Assembly: GCA_029866125.1 (NCBI GenBank)
Contig: JARWZZ010000019.1
Location: 62,001-126,000 of the forward strand
Source: Limnobacter sp.
GTDB lineage: Bacteria > Pseudomonadota > Gammaproteobacteria > Burkholderiales > Burkholderiaceae_B
DNA length: 64,000 nucleotides
Direction: 5' to 3'
A program made the translations under genes and the position numbers. Of this stretch, positions 53,917 through 63,142 are shown in pieces. The notes below the pieces were generated by a model. It did not search any database. It was not told the origin of the DNA and was given only the letters and a program-made list of their open reading frames with translations. Every line of letters begins with the position of its first letter. Positions within the stretch are counted from its first letter, which is position 1.

Positions 53917-54820
53917 AGATTTCGTCACACTTGCCCAAACCCGCAACTTCTCTAAAGCTGCCAGTTTGCGCTGTGTGACACAACCTGCATTTTCACGCCG
54001 CATACAGGCTTTGGAAAGTTGGTTGGGTTGTGAGTTGATTGACCGGGGCGCATACCCAACTCGGCTAAGCACGCAAGGCGAGGTGTTCTACGAGCAAGCC
54101 TTGGGTATGCTTGAACAAATGCGACAAGCCCGTAATATTGTGCGGGGTAGTACCGCCCTGGGGGCTGTCAAAGTCATTCGGATAGCCGTACCCCATACGC
54201 TCGCATTCAGCAAAATTCCCGGCTGGATTGAAGAGCTCAAGCAAAGCCTCAAACCCTATGCCCCATCGCTGAGTTTTCAGCTCAGTGCCCGGAATATGCA
54301 TGATGCAGTGTTGGATTTTACAAATGGCGGGTCAGATTTTTTGGTTTGCTACAACCACATGCGTGAACCGATCGAGTTAGACCCCCAAAAGTATGAGGTC
54401 AAAACTTTGGGTCACGAAGACTTTCTTCCCTTCAGCAAAGCAGGGCCAGATGGGAAGCCACTTTATGACTTTACTGCCTCTTCTACCGGAAAGCCCCTAC
54501 CTGTTCTTGCCTTTGCAAGGCATGCCTACCTCAGCCGCATGGCCGACATTGCGCTGGAAGCTGGCCCACCATTTCTACGCGAAATTATTTTTGAAACCGA
54601 CATGTCCGAATGCCTGAAAGCCTTGTGTGAGCGTGGTTTGGGCGTTGCGTGGCTACCTTCCAGCGCGGTTCAGGCTGCAGAAAATACCCAGCTGATGGAA
54701 CTCAAAGGCCCTTATCAGACACGAATGGAAGTTCGCTTAATCCGTCGTGTATCCGAAAGCCGAGACAGTCAATCCAGCTCCGAGCTATTGAATATGGCTT
54801 GGCACCTCTGGCCACAATAA
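53897..54820 (+). CDS. LysR family transcriptional regulator
   Basis: A 307-residue regulator with the helix-turn-helix at METKWLEDFVTLAQTRNFSKAA and TQPAFSRRIQALE and a periplasmic-binding-like effector domain. It resembles the HypT/YjiE-like branch in its METKWL start. ATG at 53897 lies inside the end of the ABC gene, so translation is coupled to it. A possible target is aspA, whose start lies 161 bp downstream behind a palindrome. The effector is unknown. Confidence 0.92.
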   Translation: METKWLEDFVTLAQTRNFSKAASLRCVTQPAFSRRIQALESWLGCELIDRGAYPTRLSTQGEVFYEQALGMLEQMRQARNIVRGSTALGAVKVIRIAVPHTLAFSKIPGWIEELKQSLKPYAPSLSFQLSARNMHDAVLDFTNGGSDFLVCYNHMREPIELDPQKYEVKTLGHEDFLPFSKAGPDGKPLYDFTASSTGKPLPVLAFARHAYLSRMADIALEAGPPFLREIIFETDMSECLKALCERGLGVAWLPSSAVQAAENTQLMELKGPYQTRMEVRLIRRVSESRDSQSSSELLNMAWHLWPQ

Positions 54821-54884
54821 TTCGGGTCAAGTCAACGATACATGCTGATCGGGAGTTAACTCTAAGGGGTTTACCTCTTTTGGT

Positions 54885-54899
54885 ATGCAAAGTTTGCAT
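54885..54899. promoter_or_regulatory. Perfect palindrome upstream of aspA
   Basis: ATGCAAA-G-TTTGCAT, a 7-1-7 inverted repeat 83 bp before the aspA start, in an AT-rich region that must hold the promoter. It looks like a dimer operator; a LysR or other regulator could use it. TTGGTG near 54917 with TATAGG near 54941 is a weak promoter guess. Confidence 0.5.
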
Positions 54900-54981
54900 G
54901 GTTTAATAATCAATATGAATTGGTGACTTTGTTTTAATCCCTATAGGATTCGCGCAGTCACATTCACAGCCCGAGGAAAGT

Positions 54982-56400
54982 ATGGCCAAGTCCAACGCAG
55001 ATTTTCGAATTGAAAAAGATTTGTTGGGTGAGAAAAAAATCCCCGTTGACGCATACTGGGGTGTCCACACTGGCCGTGCACTCGAAAACTACCAAATCAC
55101 TGGCACCCCCATTAGCCGTGCCCCCCAACTGATTGAAGCGCTTGCTGCCGTCAAATGGGCTGCTGCCCGGGCCAACGCTGATTTGGATGTGATTCCTCAA
55201 AACATTTCAAAAGCCATTCAGCAAGCCTGTAAAGAGATCATCTCCGGCAAACTGCATGAGGAATTTGTGGTTGACGTCATTCAAGGCGGTGCGGGTACCT
55301 CCACCAACATGAATGCCAATGAAGTCATTGCCAACCGCGCCATCGAAATTTTGGGCGGGCAAAAAGGCGATTACAAAGTGGTGCACCCCATTGAACATGT
55401 GAATGCAGCCCAAAGCACCAACGATGTGTACCCCACGGCAGTGAAGGTTGGTTTGATCAAGGCCATCAAGCGCCTCAGCGACTCCATGGCCCAGCTGAAA
55501 GAAGCATTTGAGGAAAAGGCCTTCGAGTTTCGCAAAATCCTGAAAATTGGCCGTACCCAGCTGCAAGACGCTGTGCCCATGACTTTAGGCCAAGAGTTTT
55601 CAACTTTCTCCGTGATGTTGGGCGAAGACCTGTTGCGTCTGAATGAAGCCATTTCCTTGATTCATGAAATCAACTTGGGCGCCACTGCAATTGGTACCGG
55701 TATCAACACCGACCCCGAGTACGCACCCCGAGTGCGCCATTACTTGGAAGAAATTACTGGTTTGAATGTGATTACCGCAGCCAACCTGATTGAAGCCACT
55801 CAAGACACTGGCGCGTTTGTGCAGTTGTCGGGCGTGCTTAAACGTGTTGCATGTAAGTTGTCCAAGATGTGCAATGACCTGCGTTTATTGTCCTCAGGGC
55901 CACAAGCTGGCTTTGGTGAAATCAACTTACCGCCCCGTGCGGCGGGCTCCTCCATCATGCCGGGAAAAGTCAACCCCGTAATTCCCGAGGTGGTCAATCA
56001 GGTGGCATTCGAGGTCATTGGCAATGACATGACGGTTACAATGGCTTCAGAGGCAGGTCAGTTGCAGCTTAACGCTTTCGAACCGATTATTGCTTGGAGC
56101 TTGTTTAAGAGCATTTATCACTTAAGCCACGCTTGCGAAACATTGACAAAAAATTGTGTAGTTGGAATCACTGCAAACGAAGAACTCCTTGCTAGACGTG
56201 TACAAGAATCTGCTAGTCTGGCAACTTCCCTTAACCCTTTCATTGGTTACGACCAAGCGTCTGAAATTGCAAAAGCAGCTTTAAAGACGGGTCGTAGAGT
56301 AAGTGATTTGGTACTGGAGAAAGGTTTGCTGACACAAGAACAACTCAACGAAATACTAAAACCCGAGGTCCTGACCCAGCCAAGGAGAATAAAGCTGTAA
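54982..56400 (+). CDS. aspA: Aspartate ammonia-lyase
   Basis: Converts aspartate to fumarate and ammonia in the cytoplasm; homotetramer of the fumarase/aspartase superfamily. The 472 residues carry GSSIMPGKVNPV, the catalytic flexible loop with the Ser base, together with GAGTSTNMNANEV and HPIEHVNAAQSTNDVYP. GAGGAAAG precedes the ATG. The next genes encode an acidic amino-acid importer, so uptake and deamination of aspartate are probably linked. Fumarase would be the alternative, but EKDLLGEKKIPVDAYWGVHT is aspartase-like. Confidence 0.93.
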   Translation: MAKSNADFRIEKDLLGEKKIPVDAYWGVHTGRALENYQITGTPISRAPQLIEALAAVKWAAARANADLDVIPQNISKAIQQACKEIISGKLHEEFVVDVIQGGAGTSTNMNANEVIANRAIEILGGQKGDYKVVHPIEHVNAAQSTNDVYPTAVKVGLIKAIKRLSDSMAQLKEAFEEKAFEFRKILKIGRTQLQDAVPMTLGQEFSTFSVMLGEDLLRLNEAISLIHEINLGATAIGTGINTDPEYAPRVRHYLEEITGLNVITAANLIEATQDTGAFVQLSGVLKRVACKLSKMCNDLRLLSSGPQAGFGEINLPPRAAGSSIMPGKVNPVIPEVVNQVAFEVIGNDMTVTMASEAGQLQLNAFEPIIAWSLFKSIYHLSHACETLTKNCVVGITANEELLARRVQESASLATSLNPFIGYDQASEIAKAALKTGRRVSDLVLEKGLLTQEQLNEILKPEVLTQPRRIKL

Positions 56401-56491
56401 ATCCAGAGAGAGAGAAGGTAGGAAAGTCAAATTTTCTACTTGGGTTGTGAACACGTCATTCAGACGTACTTTTATTACTGAAGGAGCAAAC

Positions 56492-57388
56492 ATGAAACGG
56501 AATCTACTTGCAGCTTTGCTGGCTTGTGTGGGAGTGGCTGCAGTACAACCTGCTGTTGCATCTGATAGTGGAACACTGAAAAAAATCAAAGAAACTAAGA
56601 CTTTGGTCATTGGTTTCCGCGAATCCTCAGTGCCATTCTCCTACTTGGACAACCAGCAAAAGCCAATCGGCTATTCCATGGACTTGTGTAACAAGGTTGT
56701 TGATTCTGTAAAGGCCAAGCTGAAAATGCCCGACCTGAATGTGCAGCTTCAGCCCGTGACATCCGCCAACCGTATTCCATTGCTGCAAAACGGCACAGTG
56801 GATATGGAATGCGGCTCCACAACCAACTCTGTGAAGCGTCAGGAACAAGTGTCTTTTGGTAACACCACATTCGTGACCAACGTTAAAGTGGTAGTGAAGA
56901 AAAACAGTGGTATCAAAACATTGGCTGATCTGAATGATCAACCGATTGCCACCACTTCAGGTACAACTTCGGTGCAGCTGATCAAGCAACACGAGAAGGG
57001 CGCCAACATCAACTTCAAGGAAATCTACGGCAAAGACCACGCCGAAAGCTTCTTGCTGGTTGCCAATGACCGTGCCAAAGCGTTTGTAATGGACGACATT
57101 CTGATTGCTGGCTTGGTGGCCAACAGCGAAAAGCCAAGTGACTACATGTTCTTGCCGGAAGTTCTGCGTACTGAGCCATACGGCATCATGATTCGCAAGG
57201 ATGACCCTGAGTTCAAGGCTGCTGTGGATGAAGTGCTGAACGGATTGATGAAATCTGGCGAAATCAATAAGATGTATGCCAAATGGTTCAACAGTTCAAT
57301 TCCACCAAAGAACATCAACTTGAACTTCCCGATGTCTCCAGAATTGAAGGAAGCGATCGCCAAGCCTAATTCAGTTGGCGTGAACTAA
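56492..57388 (+). CDS. gltI: Glutamate/aspartate ABC transporter substrate-binding protein
   Basis: Periplasmic SBP_bac_3 protein, 298 residues, with a Sec signal ending near VAS (residue 23). Conserved blocks: LVIGFRESSVPFSYLDNQQKPIGYSMDLC, TVDMECGSTTNSVKRQE and IATTSGTTSVQ. The ATG at 56492 has GAAGGAG at ideal distance; the longer frame from 56447 would spoil the signal peptide. It is followed by a terminator-like hairpin before the permease genes, as is common where the binding protein is needed in excess. Confidence 0.92.
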   Translation: MKRNLLAALLACVGVAAVQPAVASDSGTLKKIKETKTLVIGFRESSVPFSYLDNQQKPIGYSMDLCNKVVDSVKAKLKMPDLNVQLQPVTSANRIPLLQNGTVDMECGSTTNSVKRQEQVSFGNTTFVTNVKVVVKKNSGIKTLADLNDQPIATTSGTTSVQLIKQHEKGANINFKEIYGKDHAESFLLVANDRAKAFVMDDILIAGLVANSEKPSDYMFLPEVLRTEPYGIMIRKDDPEFKAAVDEVLNGLMKSGEINKMYAKWFNSSIPPKNINLNFPMSPELKEAIAKPNSVGVN

Positions 57389-57405
57389 TCTTTATACCCG
57401 TCTGT

Positions 57406-57443
57406 AAGGCCGGAGCCACGCGAAAGCGTGTCCGGCCTTTTTT
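57406..57443 (+). terminator. Intra-operon terminator/attenuator between gltI and gltJ
   Basis: AGGCCGGAGCCACGC, GAAA loop, GCGTGTCCGGCCT and a T-run. A strong hairpin that probably lowers downstream expression or protects the gltI mRNA. Confidence 0.82.
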
Positions 57444-57488
57444 CAAAATAAGATTATTCGAACTGCCGTTCGAAAAGAAGGTGAGACG

Positions 57489-58226
57489 ATGAGCGATCTG
57501 AATTGGCTTCTATTCTTCGAGCCAATCGTTGAAGGCGAAACCATCGTATGGTGGGAAATGCTGATTTCGGGGTTGATGTGGACAATGGCCCTGTCATTCT
57601 CAGCAGGCATTATTGCCTTTTCCGTGGGCTCTTTAATGGGCATTTTTAGAACCACCACATCCAAAGGGTTGGTTTTAATTGGCAACGTTTATGTTGAATT
57701 TTTCAGGAACATTCCCCTGATTGTTCAATTCTTTATTTGGTACTTCGTCATTCCGGAAATATTCCCATCTATCAAAGCATGGTCGATTGAGCAGGACCCC
57801 ACAGTGGTCCAATTCATCGCAGCTGTTCTTTGCTTGGGTTTGTTTACCGCGGCCCGCATGGCTGAGCAGGTGAAGTCCGGCATTTTATCTTTGACGCGTG
57901 GGCAGCGCTCTGCTGGCTATGCCTTGGGTTTTACCCAAGCTCAAACATACCGCTATATTCTTCTGCCCATGGCGTATCGAATCATCGTGCCGCCAATGAC
58001 TTCTGAAGCAATGAACTTGTTCAAAAACTCGTCAGTGGCGCTGACCATCGGTTTGACCGAGTTGACGTTCCGAACTCGTGAAATGGGGGAGGTGACTTTC
58101 GCTTTCATGGAAGCATACATCGCGGCGACCGTGTTGTACGTCATCGTGGCCATGTCTGTAAACCGTTTCATGGCATACCTTGAACGCAAGACCAGCGTGC
58201 CTGGCTTCATCGCAGGAGGCAAGTAA
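57489..58226 (+). CDS. gltJ: Glutamate/aspartate ABC transporter permease
   Basis: A 245-residue HisM-type permease with about five membrane helices and the EAA loop AEQVKSGILSLTRGQRSAGYALGF. The conserved VEFFRNIPLIVQFFIWYF follows the third helix. Pairs with the second permease 2 bp downstream. Ribosome site AAGGTGAG precedes the ATG. Confidence 0.92.
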   Translation: MSDLNWLLFFEPIVEGETIVWWEMLISGLMWTMALSFSAGIIAFSVGSLMGIFRTTTSKGLVLIGNVYVEFFRNIPLIVQFFIWYFVIPEIFPSIKAWSIEQDPTVVQFIAAVLCLGLFTAARMAEQVKSGILSLTRGQRSAGYALGFTQAQTYRYILLPMAYRIIVPPMTSEAMNLFKNSSVALTIGLTELTFRTREMGEVTFAFMEAYIAATVLYVIVAMSVNRFMAYLERKTSVPGFIAGGK

Positions 58227-58228
58227 TC

Positions 58229-58912
58229 ATGGCTTTGGATTACAGCGCAGTGAGTGAATCCCTTCCCTATCTGATGAAAGGGTTGCAGTACACCGTTCAA
58301 CTGACAATCGTCGCTTGTTTGGGTGGCATTTTCTTCGGCACATTGCTGGCTTTGGCCCGCTTGTCCAGCATCAAACCCCTGCGACTGGTTGCGGCCGGGT
58401 ATGTCAACCTGATGCGATCGGTGCCTTTGATTTTGGTCATTTTCTGGTTCTATTTTTTGGTTCCGGTTATTGTCCAAAGCGTCACGGGTGCAGAAAGACC
58501 GCCGCAAATTGGTGCAGATCGGTCTGCCTACATCACCTTTATCATGTTTGAAGCCGCATTTTTCTGTGAAATTATGCGAGCAGGTATTCAAAGTATACCG
58601 CGTGGTCAAGTTGGTGCAGCTTATGCCTTGGGTCTGAATTATGGTCAGTCCATGCGGCTGATTATTTTGCCCCAGGCTTTCCGCAACATGTTGCCGGTTC
58701 TGCTCACGCAAACCATCATTTTGTTCCAAGACACATCGCTGGTTTATGTATTGTCCGTGACTGACTTTTTGGGTGCTGCATCCAAGATTGCTCAGCGTGA
58801 CAGCCGCTTGGTTGAAATGTACACCTTCGTGGCGTTGGTTTATCTGGCGATCTGCTTAAGCTTGTCCATGTTGGTCAAGGTACTGCAGCGTAAAACTCAA
58901 ATTATTCGATAG
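58229..58912 (+). CDS. gltK: Glutamate/aspartate ABC transporter permease
   Basis: A 227-residue HisM/HisQ-type permease. The family stretch MRSVPLILVIFWFYF and the EAA loop IMRAGIQSIPRGQVGAAYALGL are seen, with about five membrane helices. It starts 2 bp after gltJ and ends 12 bp before gltL, so it is part of the same operon. Confidence 0.92.
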   Translation: MALDYSAVSESLPYLMKGLQYTVQLTIVACLGGIFFGTLLALARLSSIKPLRLVAAGYVNLMRSVPLILVIFWFYFLVPVIVQSVTGAERPPQIGADRSAYITFIMFEAAFFCEIMRAGIQSIPRGQVGAAYALGLNYGQSMRLIILPQAFRNMLPVLLTQTIILFQDTSLVYVLSVTDFLGAASKIAQRDSRLVEMYTFVALVYLAICLSLSMLVKVLQRKTQIIR

Positions 58913-58924
58913 CAGGAGTGCACT

Positions 58925-59653
58925 GTGATTGAAATTTCAAATGTAAGTAAGTGGTATGGAAGTTTCCAGGTGCTCACCGATTGCACAACTTCCGTCAAAA
59001 AAGGCGATGTGGTTGTGGTGTGTGGACCATCGGGTTCAGGTAAGTCCACGCTGATTAAAACAGTCAATGCGTTGGAGCCTTTTCAGGCTGGAAAAATTAT
59101 TGTGGACGGTATTTCCGTTGGGGACCCCGCCACCAATTTGCCCAAGCTGCGCTCACGCGTAGGCATGGTGTTTCAGAACTTTGAATTGTTTCCACACCTG
59201 ACCATCACAGAGAACCTGACTTTGGCGCAAATCAAAGTGTTGGGTCGCTCTAAGGATGAGGCCGAGGCCAAAGGTTTGGGCCTGTTGGACCGTGTGGGTT
59301 TGAAGGCGCAAGCCAAAAAATTCCCCGGCCAATTGTCAGGCGGTCAGCAACAGCGCGTCGCGATTGCGCGGGCTTTGTCTATGGATCCAATTTGCATGTT
59401 GTTTGACGAGCCTACTTCTGCGCTTGACCCCGAAATGGTCAATGAAGTGTTGGATGTGATGGTGGAACTGGCCCACGAAGGCATGACCATGATGTGCGTA
59501 ACCCACGAAATGGGTTTTGCACGCAAGGTGGCTGACCGGGTTATTTTCATGGATCAAGGCCACATTGTTGAAGACTGTACCAAAGATGAATTCTTTGGCA
59601 GTGCGCGTTCAGAGCGTGCTCAGTTGTTCTTGTCCAAAATTCTTGGGCATTAA
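58925..59653 (+). CDS. gltL: Glutamate/aspartate ABC transporter ATPase
   Basis: A 242-residue ATPase: Walker [11 protein letters not shown]-loop [11 protein letters not shown], signature [15 protein letters not shown], Walker [14 protein letters not shown] and the switch His in THEMGFA, all typical of the polar amino-acid class. The GTG at 58925 follows GCAGGAG. Terminates at 59685. Confidence 0.94.
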   Translation: MIEISNVSKWYGSFQVLTDCTTSVKKGDVVVVCGPSGSGKSTLIKTVNALEPFQAGKIIVDGISVGDPATNLPKLRSRVGMVFQNFELFPHLTITENLTLAQIKVLGRSKDEAEAKGLGLLDRVGLKAQAKKFPGQLSGGQQQRVAIARALSMDPICMLFDEPTSALDPEMVNEVLDVMVELAHEGMTMMCVTHEMGFARKVADRVIFMDQGHIVEDCTKDEFFGSARSERAQLFLSKILGH

Positions 59654-59684
59654 TTCCGTAGCAAATGCTGGGTGTTGAATAAGT

Positions 59685-59714
59685 AAAAAGGGGTGTCTTC
59701 GGATGCCCCTTTTT
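59685..59714 (+). terminator. Terminator after gltL
   Basis: AAAAAGGGG at 59685-59693 pairs with CCCCTTTTT at 59706-59714 around a loop containing TTCG. Works in both directions, so it also serves the convergent glycosyltransferase gene. Confidence 0.82.
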
Positions 59715-59748
59715 ATTTGCTTACTCGGTTGCACATTTCAAAAGTGGC

Positions 59749-60573
59749 CTATTTCAAATTGGCCGCTTGCTTGGTCATTATTTTTTCTCTTGTTTTTGCG
59801 TATTTGATGAAGCTGTTAAAACACCCGATTGCGATGTGAACCAGCCCGGGCCAACCGTCTAAAAACCCCTTGCGCACCACATAAAACTTGATGAAACGCA
59901 CCAATGGTGACAGTACCAATTTGCCGGTGGTGGGCCATTTGCCACGTTCTGCCAGCATGGTGGATTGAATGTCGGTGTATCTGTTTTGTTTGCTCAAATA
60001 CTGCCCAAGGCTTTCGGCCGAATGGTGCAACAAGTCGCCTTGCAGCAAACCAAACTGGGCATTCGGGATCAAGCCCTCGACGCCTTCGTGAACGGCCTCG
60101 GAATTCCAGTTGGCCTTTTGGCGGTTGAAAAAACGCAAAGACAAGTCAGGGTAACCTTCGCCATGACGCAGGTATCTGCCTAGAAAGTGGTTGCAGCGGG
60201 GCATCCTGTAGCCTGCAAATGATCCTGCCAATGAACCAACCGAGGAGCCAGCCGAGGAGCTGGTCAATAAGCCGGCGAATGATTCCACAATGGACTGTTT
60301 CAATTCTGCAGTGACTTCCTCATCAGCATCCAAGCACAACACCCAGTCATTTTTGGCCTGCGCCACGGCGTATTGCTTTTGGGGGCCAAAGCCTTTCCAC
60401 TCCTGCTGAAAAACGCGCGCCCCAAATGCTGCGGCAATGTCCAAGGTTCCGTCGGTGCTGCCCGAGTCCACAATCACCAAATCATCGCAAAACTTCAAGC
60501 TGCTGAGTGTATTTTCAAGCTGACTTGCGGCGTTTAGGGTAATTAGCACTGCTGAAACGGGCATGGTTGACAT
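59749..60573 (-). CDS. Family 2 glycosyltransferase of lipopolysaccharide core type
   Basis: A 274-residue WaaE/KdtX-like GT2 transferase. N-terminal SAVLITLNAASQLENTL, the substrate Asp region IVDSGSTDGT, DWVLCLDADEEVT with a D-x-D-type metal site, and a C-terminal RFIKFYVVRKGFLDGWPG. ATG at 60573 gives MSTMPVSAV; a longer frame to 60675 overlaps the waaC start on the other strand and is not supported. A Ser/Gly/Ala tetrapeptide repeat interrupts the protein near residue 105-122. Divergent from waaC, so both sit in one core-assembly locus. Confidence 0.9.
   Translation of the reverse strand: MSTMPVSAVLITLNAASQLENTLSSLKFCDDLVIVDSGSTDGTLDIAAAFGARVFQQEWKGFGPQKQYAVAQAKNDWVLCLDADEEVTAELKQSIVESFAGLLTSSSAGSSVGSLAGSFAGYRMPRCNHFLGRYLRHGEGYPDLSLRFFNRQKANWNSEAVHEGVEGLIPNAQFGLLQGDLLHHSAESLGQYLSKQNRYTDIQSTMLAERGKWPTTGKLVLSPLVRFIKFYVVRKGFLDGWPGLVHIAIGCFNSFIKYAKTREKIMTKQAANLK
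60214..60261 (-). repeat. Four 12-bp units inside the glycosyltransferase gene
   Basis: On the minus strand the units are AGCTCCTCGGCT, GGCTCCTCGGTT, GGTTCATTGGCA and GGATCATTTGCA, coding (S/G)-S-x-(A/V) four times. The units are diverged and in frame, so they look like an old tandem expansion that adds a flexible loop. Confidence 0.75.
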
Positions 60574-60668
60574 GGGTATTGAATTGTCCTTGGGTTGGGA
60601 AGCGTGTACTGGACGATTTTCTGGGTCGATCTGCGTACAATAAAGCATCCACAATTTCTCGTCCTTCC

Positions 60669-61658
60669 ATGCCACGTATCTTAATCGTTAAGACCACTTC
60701 CATGGGCGATGTGATTCATGCCTTGCCTGTATTGCATGATATCCGCGCCCACAACCCACACATGGTGATTGATTGGATGGTGGAGGAGCCCTTCGCAGAT
60801 TTGGTCAGGGCCAATGATCGTGTGAATGAAATTGTCCCCGTGAACCTCCGAAAATGGAGGAAGAAGGGCATCAGGTACACCGTACAACGCTGGAAAGAGC
60901 TAAAGGCATCGCTGGCGGATCGTGAGTACGATTTGGTGATTGATTTGCAAGGCTTAATCAAGAGTGCGGTTTTGGCGAAGGCTGCACGCGGACCGTTGGC
61001 TGGGCCGGGTTTTGGGTATGCGAAGGAATGGATTGCCGCACTGTTTTACACCAAGCGTGCGGGTTGGGACCCACAAGCCCATGCGGTGGAACGGTTGCGA
61101 GAGCTGGCTGCTGCCTTGTTGGAATACCGCCTGAGTGGCCCACCCGTTTTTTACCATTGGATTGAGAAAGGGCATCGGCAGGTGACGCATGCGCATTCCA
61201 GCCCTTCGGACCATTCAAAGCAAGAAATTTGGTTTTTGCACGCCACAGCGCGGGACGAAAAAAAGTGGCCCCTGGTGAGTTGGCGTGAAATGGCCCACCG
61301 CATGTCGGACATGGGCTACACCATTTGCCTGCCTTGGGGCAGCGATGCCGAGCGCGATCAGGCCGAGGCAATTGCCAAAGGCATAGACCATGTGCAGGTG
61401 CTGCCGCGTATGGGCTTGGGTGACTTGCAAGCACGCCTGCAATCAGCAAGCTTGGTTGTGGGAGTGGACACGGGCATTACCCACCTGGCTGCGGCTTTGT
61501 ATTTGCCCTTGGTGGCATTGTTTTTTGCAACGCCAGCTTGGCGGTTTGCACCCCGGTTTAATCCCAACTCGATTAGCCTGGGCGATGTTGGTCGGGTGCC
61601 TGCAGTGGGCGAGGTTTATGAGGCTACCACCCGCCTGCTGAGGGGGAATAAAATTTGA
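60669..61658 (+). CDS. waaC: Lipopolysaccharide heptosyltransferase I
   Basis: Adds the first L-glycero-D-manno-heptose to Kdo2-lipid A on the cytoplasmic face of the inner membrane. The 329-residue GT9 protein begins MPRILIVKTTSMGDVIHALP, the family N-terminus, and has VIDLQGLIKSAVLAKAA and the donor-site region VGVDTGITHLAAALYLP. ATG at 60669 is chosen from this motif. It overlaps waaA by 4 bp (TTGA at 61655). Confidence 0.95.
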   Translation: MPRILIVKTTSMGDVIHALPVLHDIRAHNPHMVIDWMVEEPFADLVRANDRVNEIVPVNLRKWRKKGIRYTVQRWKELKASLADREYDLVIDLQGLIKSAVLAKAARGPLAGPGFGYAKEWIAALFYTKRAGWDPQAHAVERLRELAAALLEYRLSGPPVFYHWIEKGHRQVTHAHSSPSDHSKQEIWFLHATARDEKKWPLVSWREMAHRMSDMGYTICLPWGSDAERDQAEAIAKGIDHVQVLPRMGLGDLQARLQSASLVVGVDTGITHLAAALYLPLVALFFATPAWRFAPRFNPNSISLGDVGRVPAVGEVYEATTRLLRGNKI

Positions 61659-63121
61659 ACAAAGCAGGTTTGAACACAGATAGGCTACGCCCTGCATGGT
61701 CTGCCTTATTGGTTTTTTACACCTTGCTGATGGTGTTGCTTCAACCTGTGCTGGTTTTGTATTTGATGAAACGGGCCCGCAAGCAGCCGGAGTATTTGCA
61801 GGGTTGGGGCCAGCGTTTTTTTGCGAGTGTACCCAAGGGTTCTCCCGCTGCACGCCGAATATGGGTGCATGCGGTGTCGGTCGGTGAAACCCACGCCATT
61901 TCCCCATTGGTTAGGCAGTGGGCAGTTCAGCATCCGGACACTGTATGGGTGTTTTCCTCGACCACGCCCACCGGTCAAGCGACCGCTAGGCAGCTGTTTG
62001 CCGACCTGCCCGGCGCTCAGTTTTTCTACCTGCCTTATGACTTACCTTGCTTGGTGAAGCGATGCATCAAGCGCACCAAGGCCCAGCAGCTTTGGTTGGT
62101 GGAAACGGAGCTGTGGCCGCACTTGTTGAGGTTGGCTCCAAGTTTGAATTTAAAGGTTTGCCTGTTGAATGCGCGGGTTTCGCCCCGCACGGGTAAGCGC
62201 TTGAAAAAGTTGAGCGCATTAAGTAAACCCGCTTTGGCCAGTATTCACACCTTAGTCTGCCAAACGCCGGAAGATGCGCAGGTATTTGAGGCTTTGGGTA
62301 GGCCTGTGGACGGTGTGGCTGGTAATTTAAAGTTTGATGTGGCTTTGAAGCCTGAAAAGGCCCAGCTGGGCTTGGGCTGGAAGTTAAAAATGCAGGTGCA
62401 GTCATCCGCCGAGTGTGTGGTGCTTTTTGCCAGCAGTCGCGAGGGTGAAGAGGTGTTGTTTTTGAAGGCTTTGAGCCAATCCGAGTTTTTTAAATACAGG
62501 CCCAAAACCTCGGTGTGGATTGTGCCGCGCCACCCCCAGCGTTGCGAGGAGGTTTATCTGGCAATGTGCCAAACTGCTGACGAGCTTGGTTTGGCTGACC
62601 CTTTGCGGCGCAGCGCTTGGGGTGGGGTGAATGCCTTATTCCCGGATTTGAATGAAGATATGGGTGCTGGTTCAGATGCTGACTCATATTCTGAATTAGG
62701 CAGCGACGATGAATTTCCGAATTTGGTATTGGGCGATTCCATGGGTGAAATGCCTGCCTACTACACCGTGGCCGACGTGGCGTTTTTGGGAGGCTCTTGG
62801 CTACCCCTGGGCGGGCAAAACCTGATTGAGGCCTGCGCTTACGGATGCCCGGTTTGGATGGGGCCGCACACCTTCAACTTTGAAAAAGCGGCAGAAGATG
62901 CTTTGGCTGCAGGTGCGGCGCGGCGTTTCCAAACCTTGGAGGTAGCTTTCAAGGCTTTGATGGAGCTACCGGGAAAAGGCTCAGGCGTGTTTAAAACAGA
63001 CAAGCAACTTGCATTGAATTACGCGAAGGCTCACCAAGGGGCTACGTCTAAAACGATGCAGATTCTGACCGATCGGATATCGAACAATCAGATATCAAAA
63101 CAATCCGATTTTGCACAATGA
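61655..63121 (+). CDS. waaA: 3-deoxy-D-manno-octulosonic acid (Kdo) transferase
   Basis: Transfers Kdo to lipid IVA. The 488-residue protein has an N-terminal membrane helix (residues 14-31), the GT30 block WVHAVSVGETHA with SSTTPTGQATA, LVETELWPHLL and the nucleotide-binding GGSWLPLGGQNLIEACAYGCPVWMGPHTFNF. It is longer than the usual 425. A Ser/Asp/Glu-rich insert of about 25 residues sits near residues 331-355, between the two conserved parts, and the C-terminus is extended. TTG start overlaps waaC. It converges on the TolC-type gene. Confidence 0.94.
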   Translation: MNKAGLNTDRLRPAWSALLVFYTLLMVLLQPVLVLYLMKRARKQPEYLQGWGQRFFASVPKGSPAARRIWVHAVSVGETHAISPLVRQWAVQHPDTVWVFSSTTPTGQATARQLFADLPGAQFFYLPYDLPCLVKRCIKRTKAQQLWLVETELWPHLLRLAPSLNLKVCLLNARVSPRTGKRLKKLSALSKPALASIHTLVCQTPEDAQVFEALGRPVDGVAGNLKFDVALKPEKAQLGLGWKLKMQVQSSAECVVLFASSREGEEVLFLKALSQSEFFKYRPKTSVWIVPRHPQRCEEVYLAMCQTADELGLADPLRRSAWGGVNALFPDLNEDMGAGSDADSYSELGSDDEFPNLVLGDSMGEMPAYYTVADVAFLGGSWLPLGGQNLIEACAYGCPVWMGPHTFNFEKAAEDALAAGAARRFQTLEVAFKALMELPGKGSGVFKTDKQLALNYAKAHQGATSKTMQILTDRISNNQISKQSDFAQ

Positions 63122-63142
63122 TTAGGCAGTCCAAGGGGCCAT

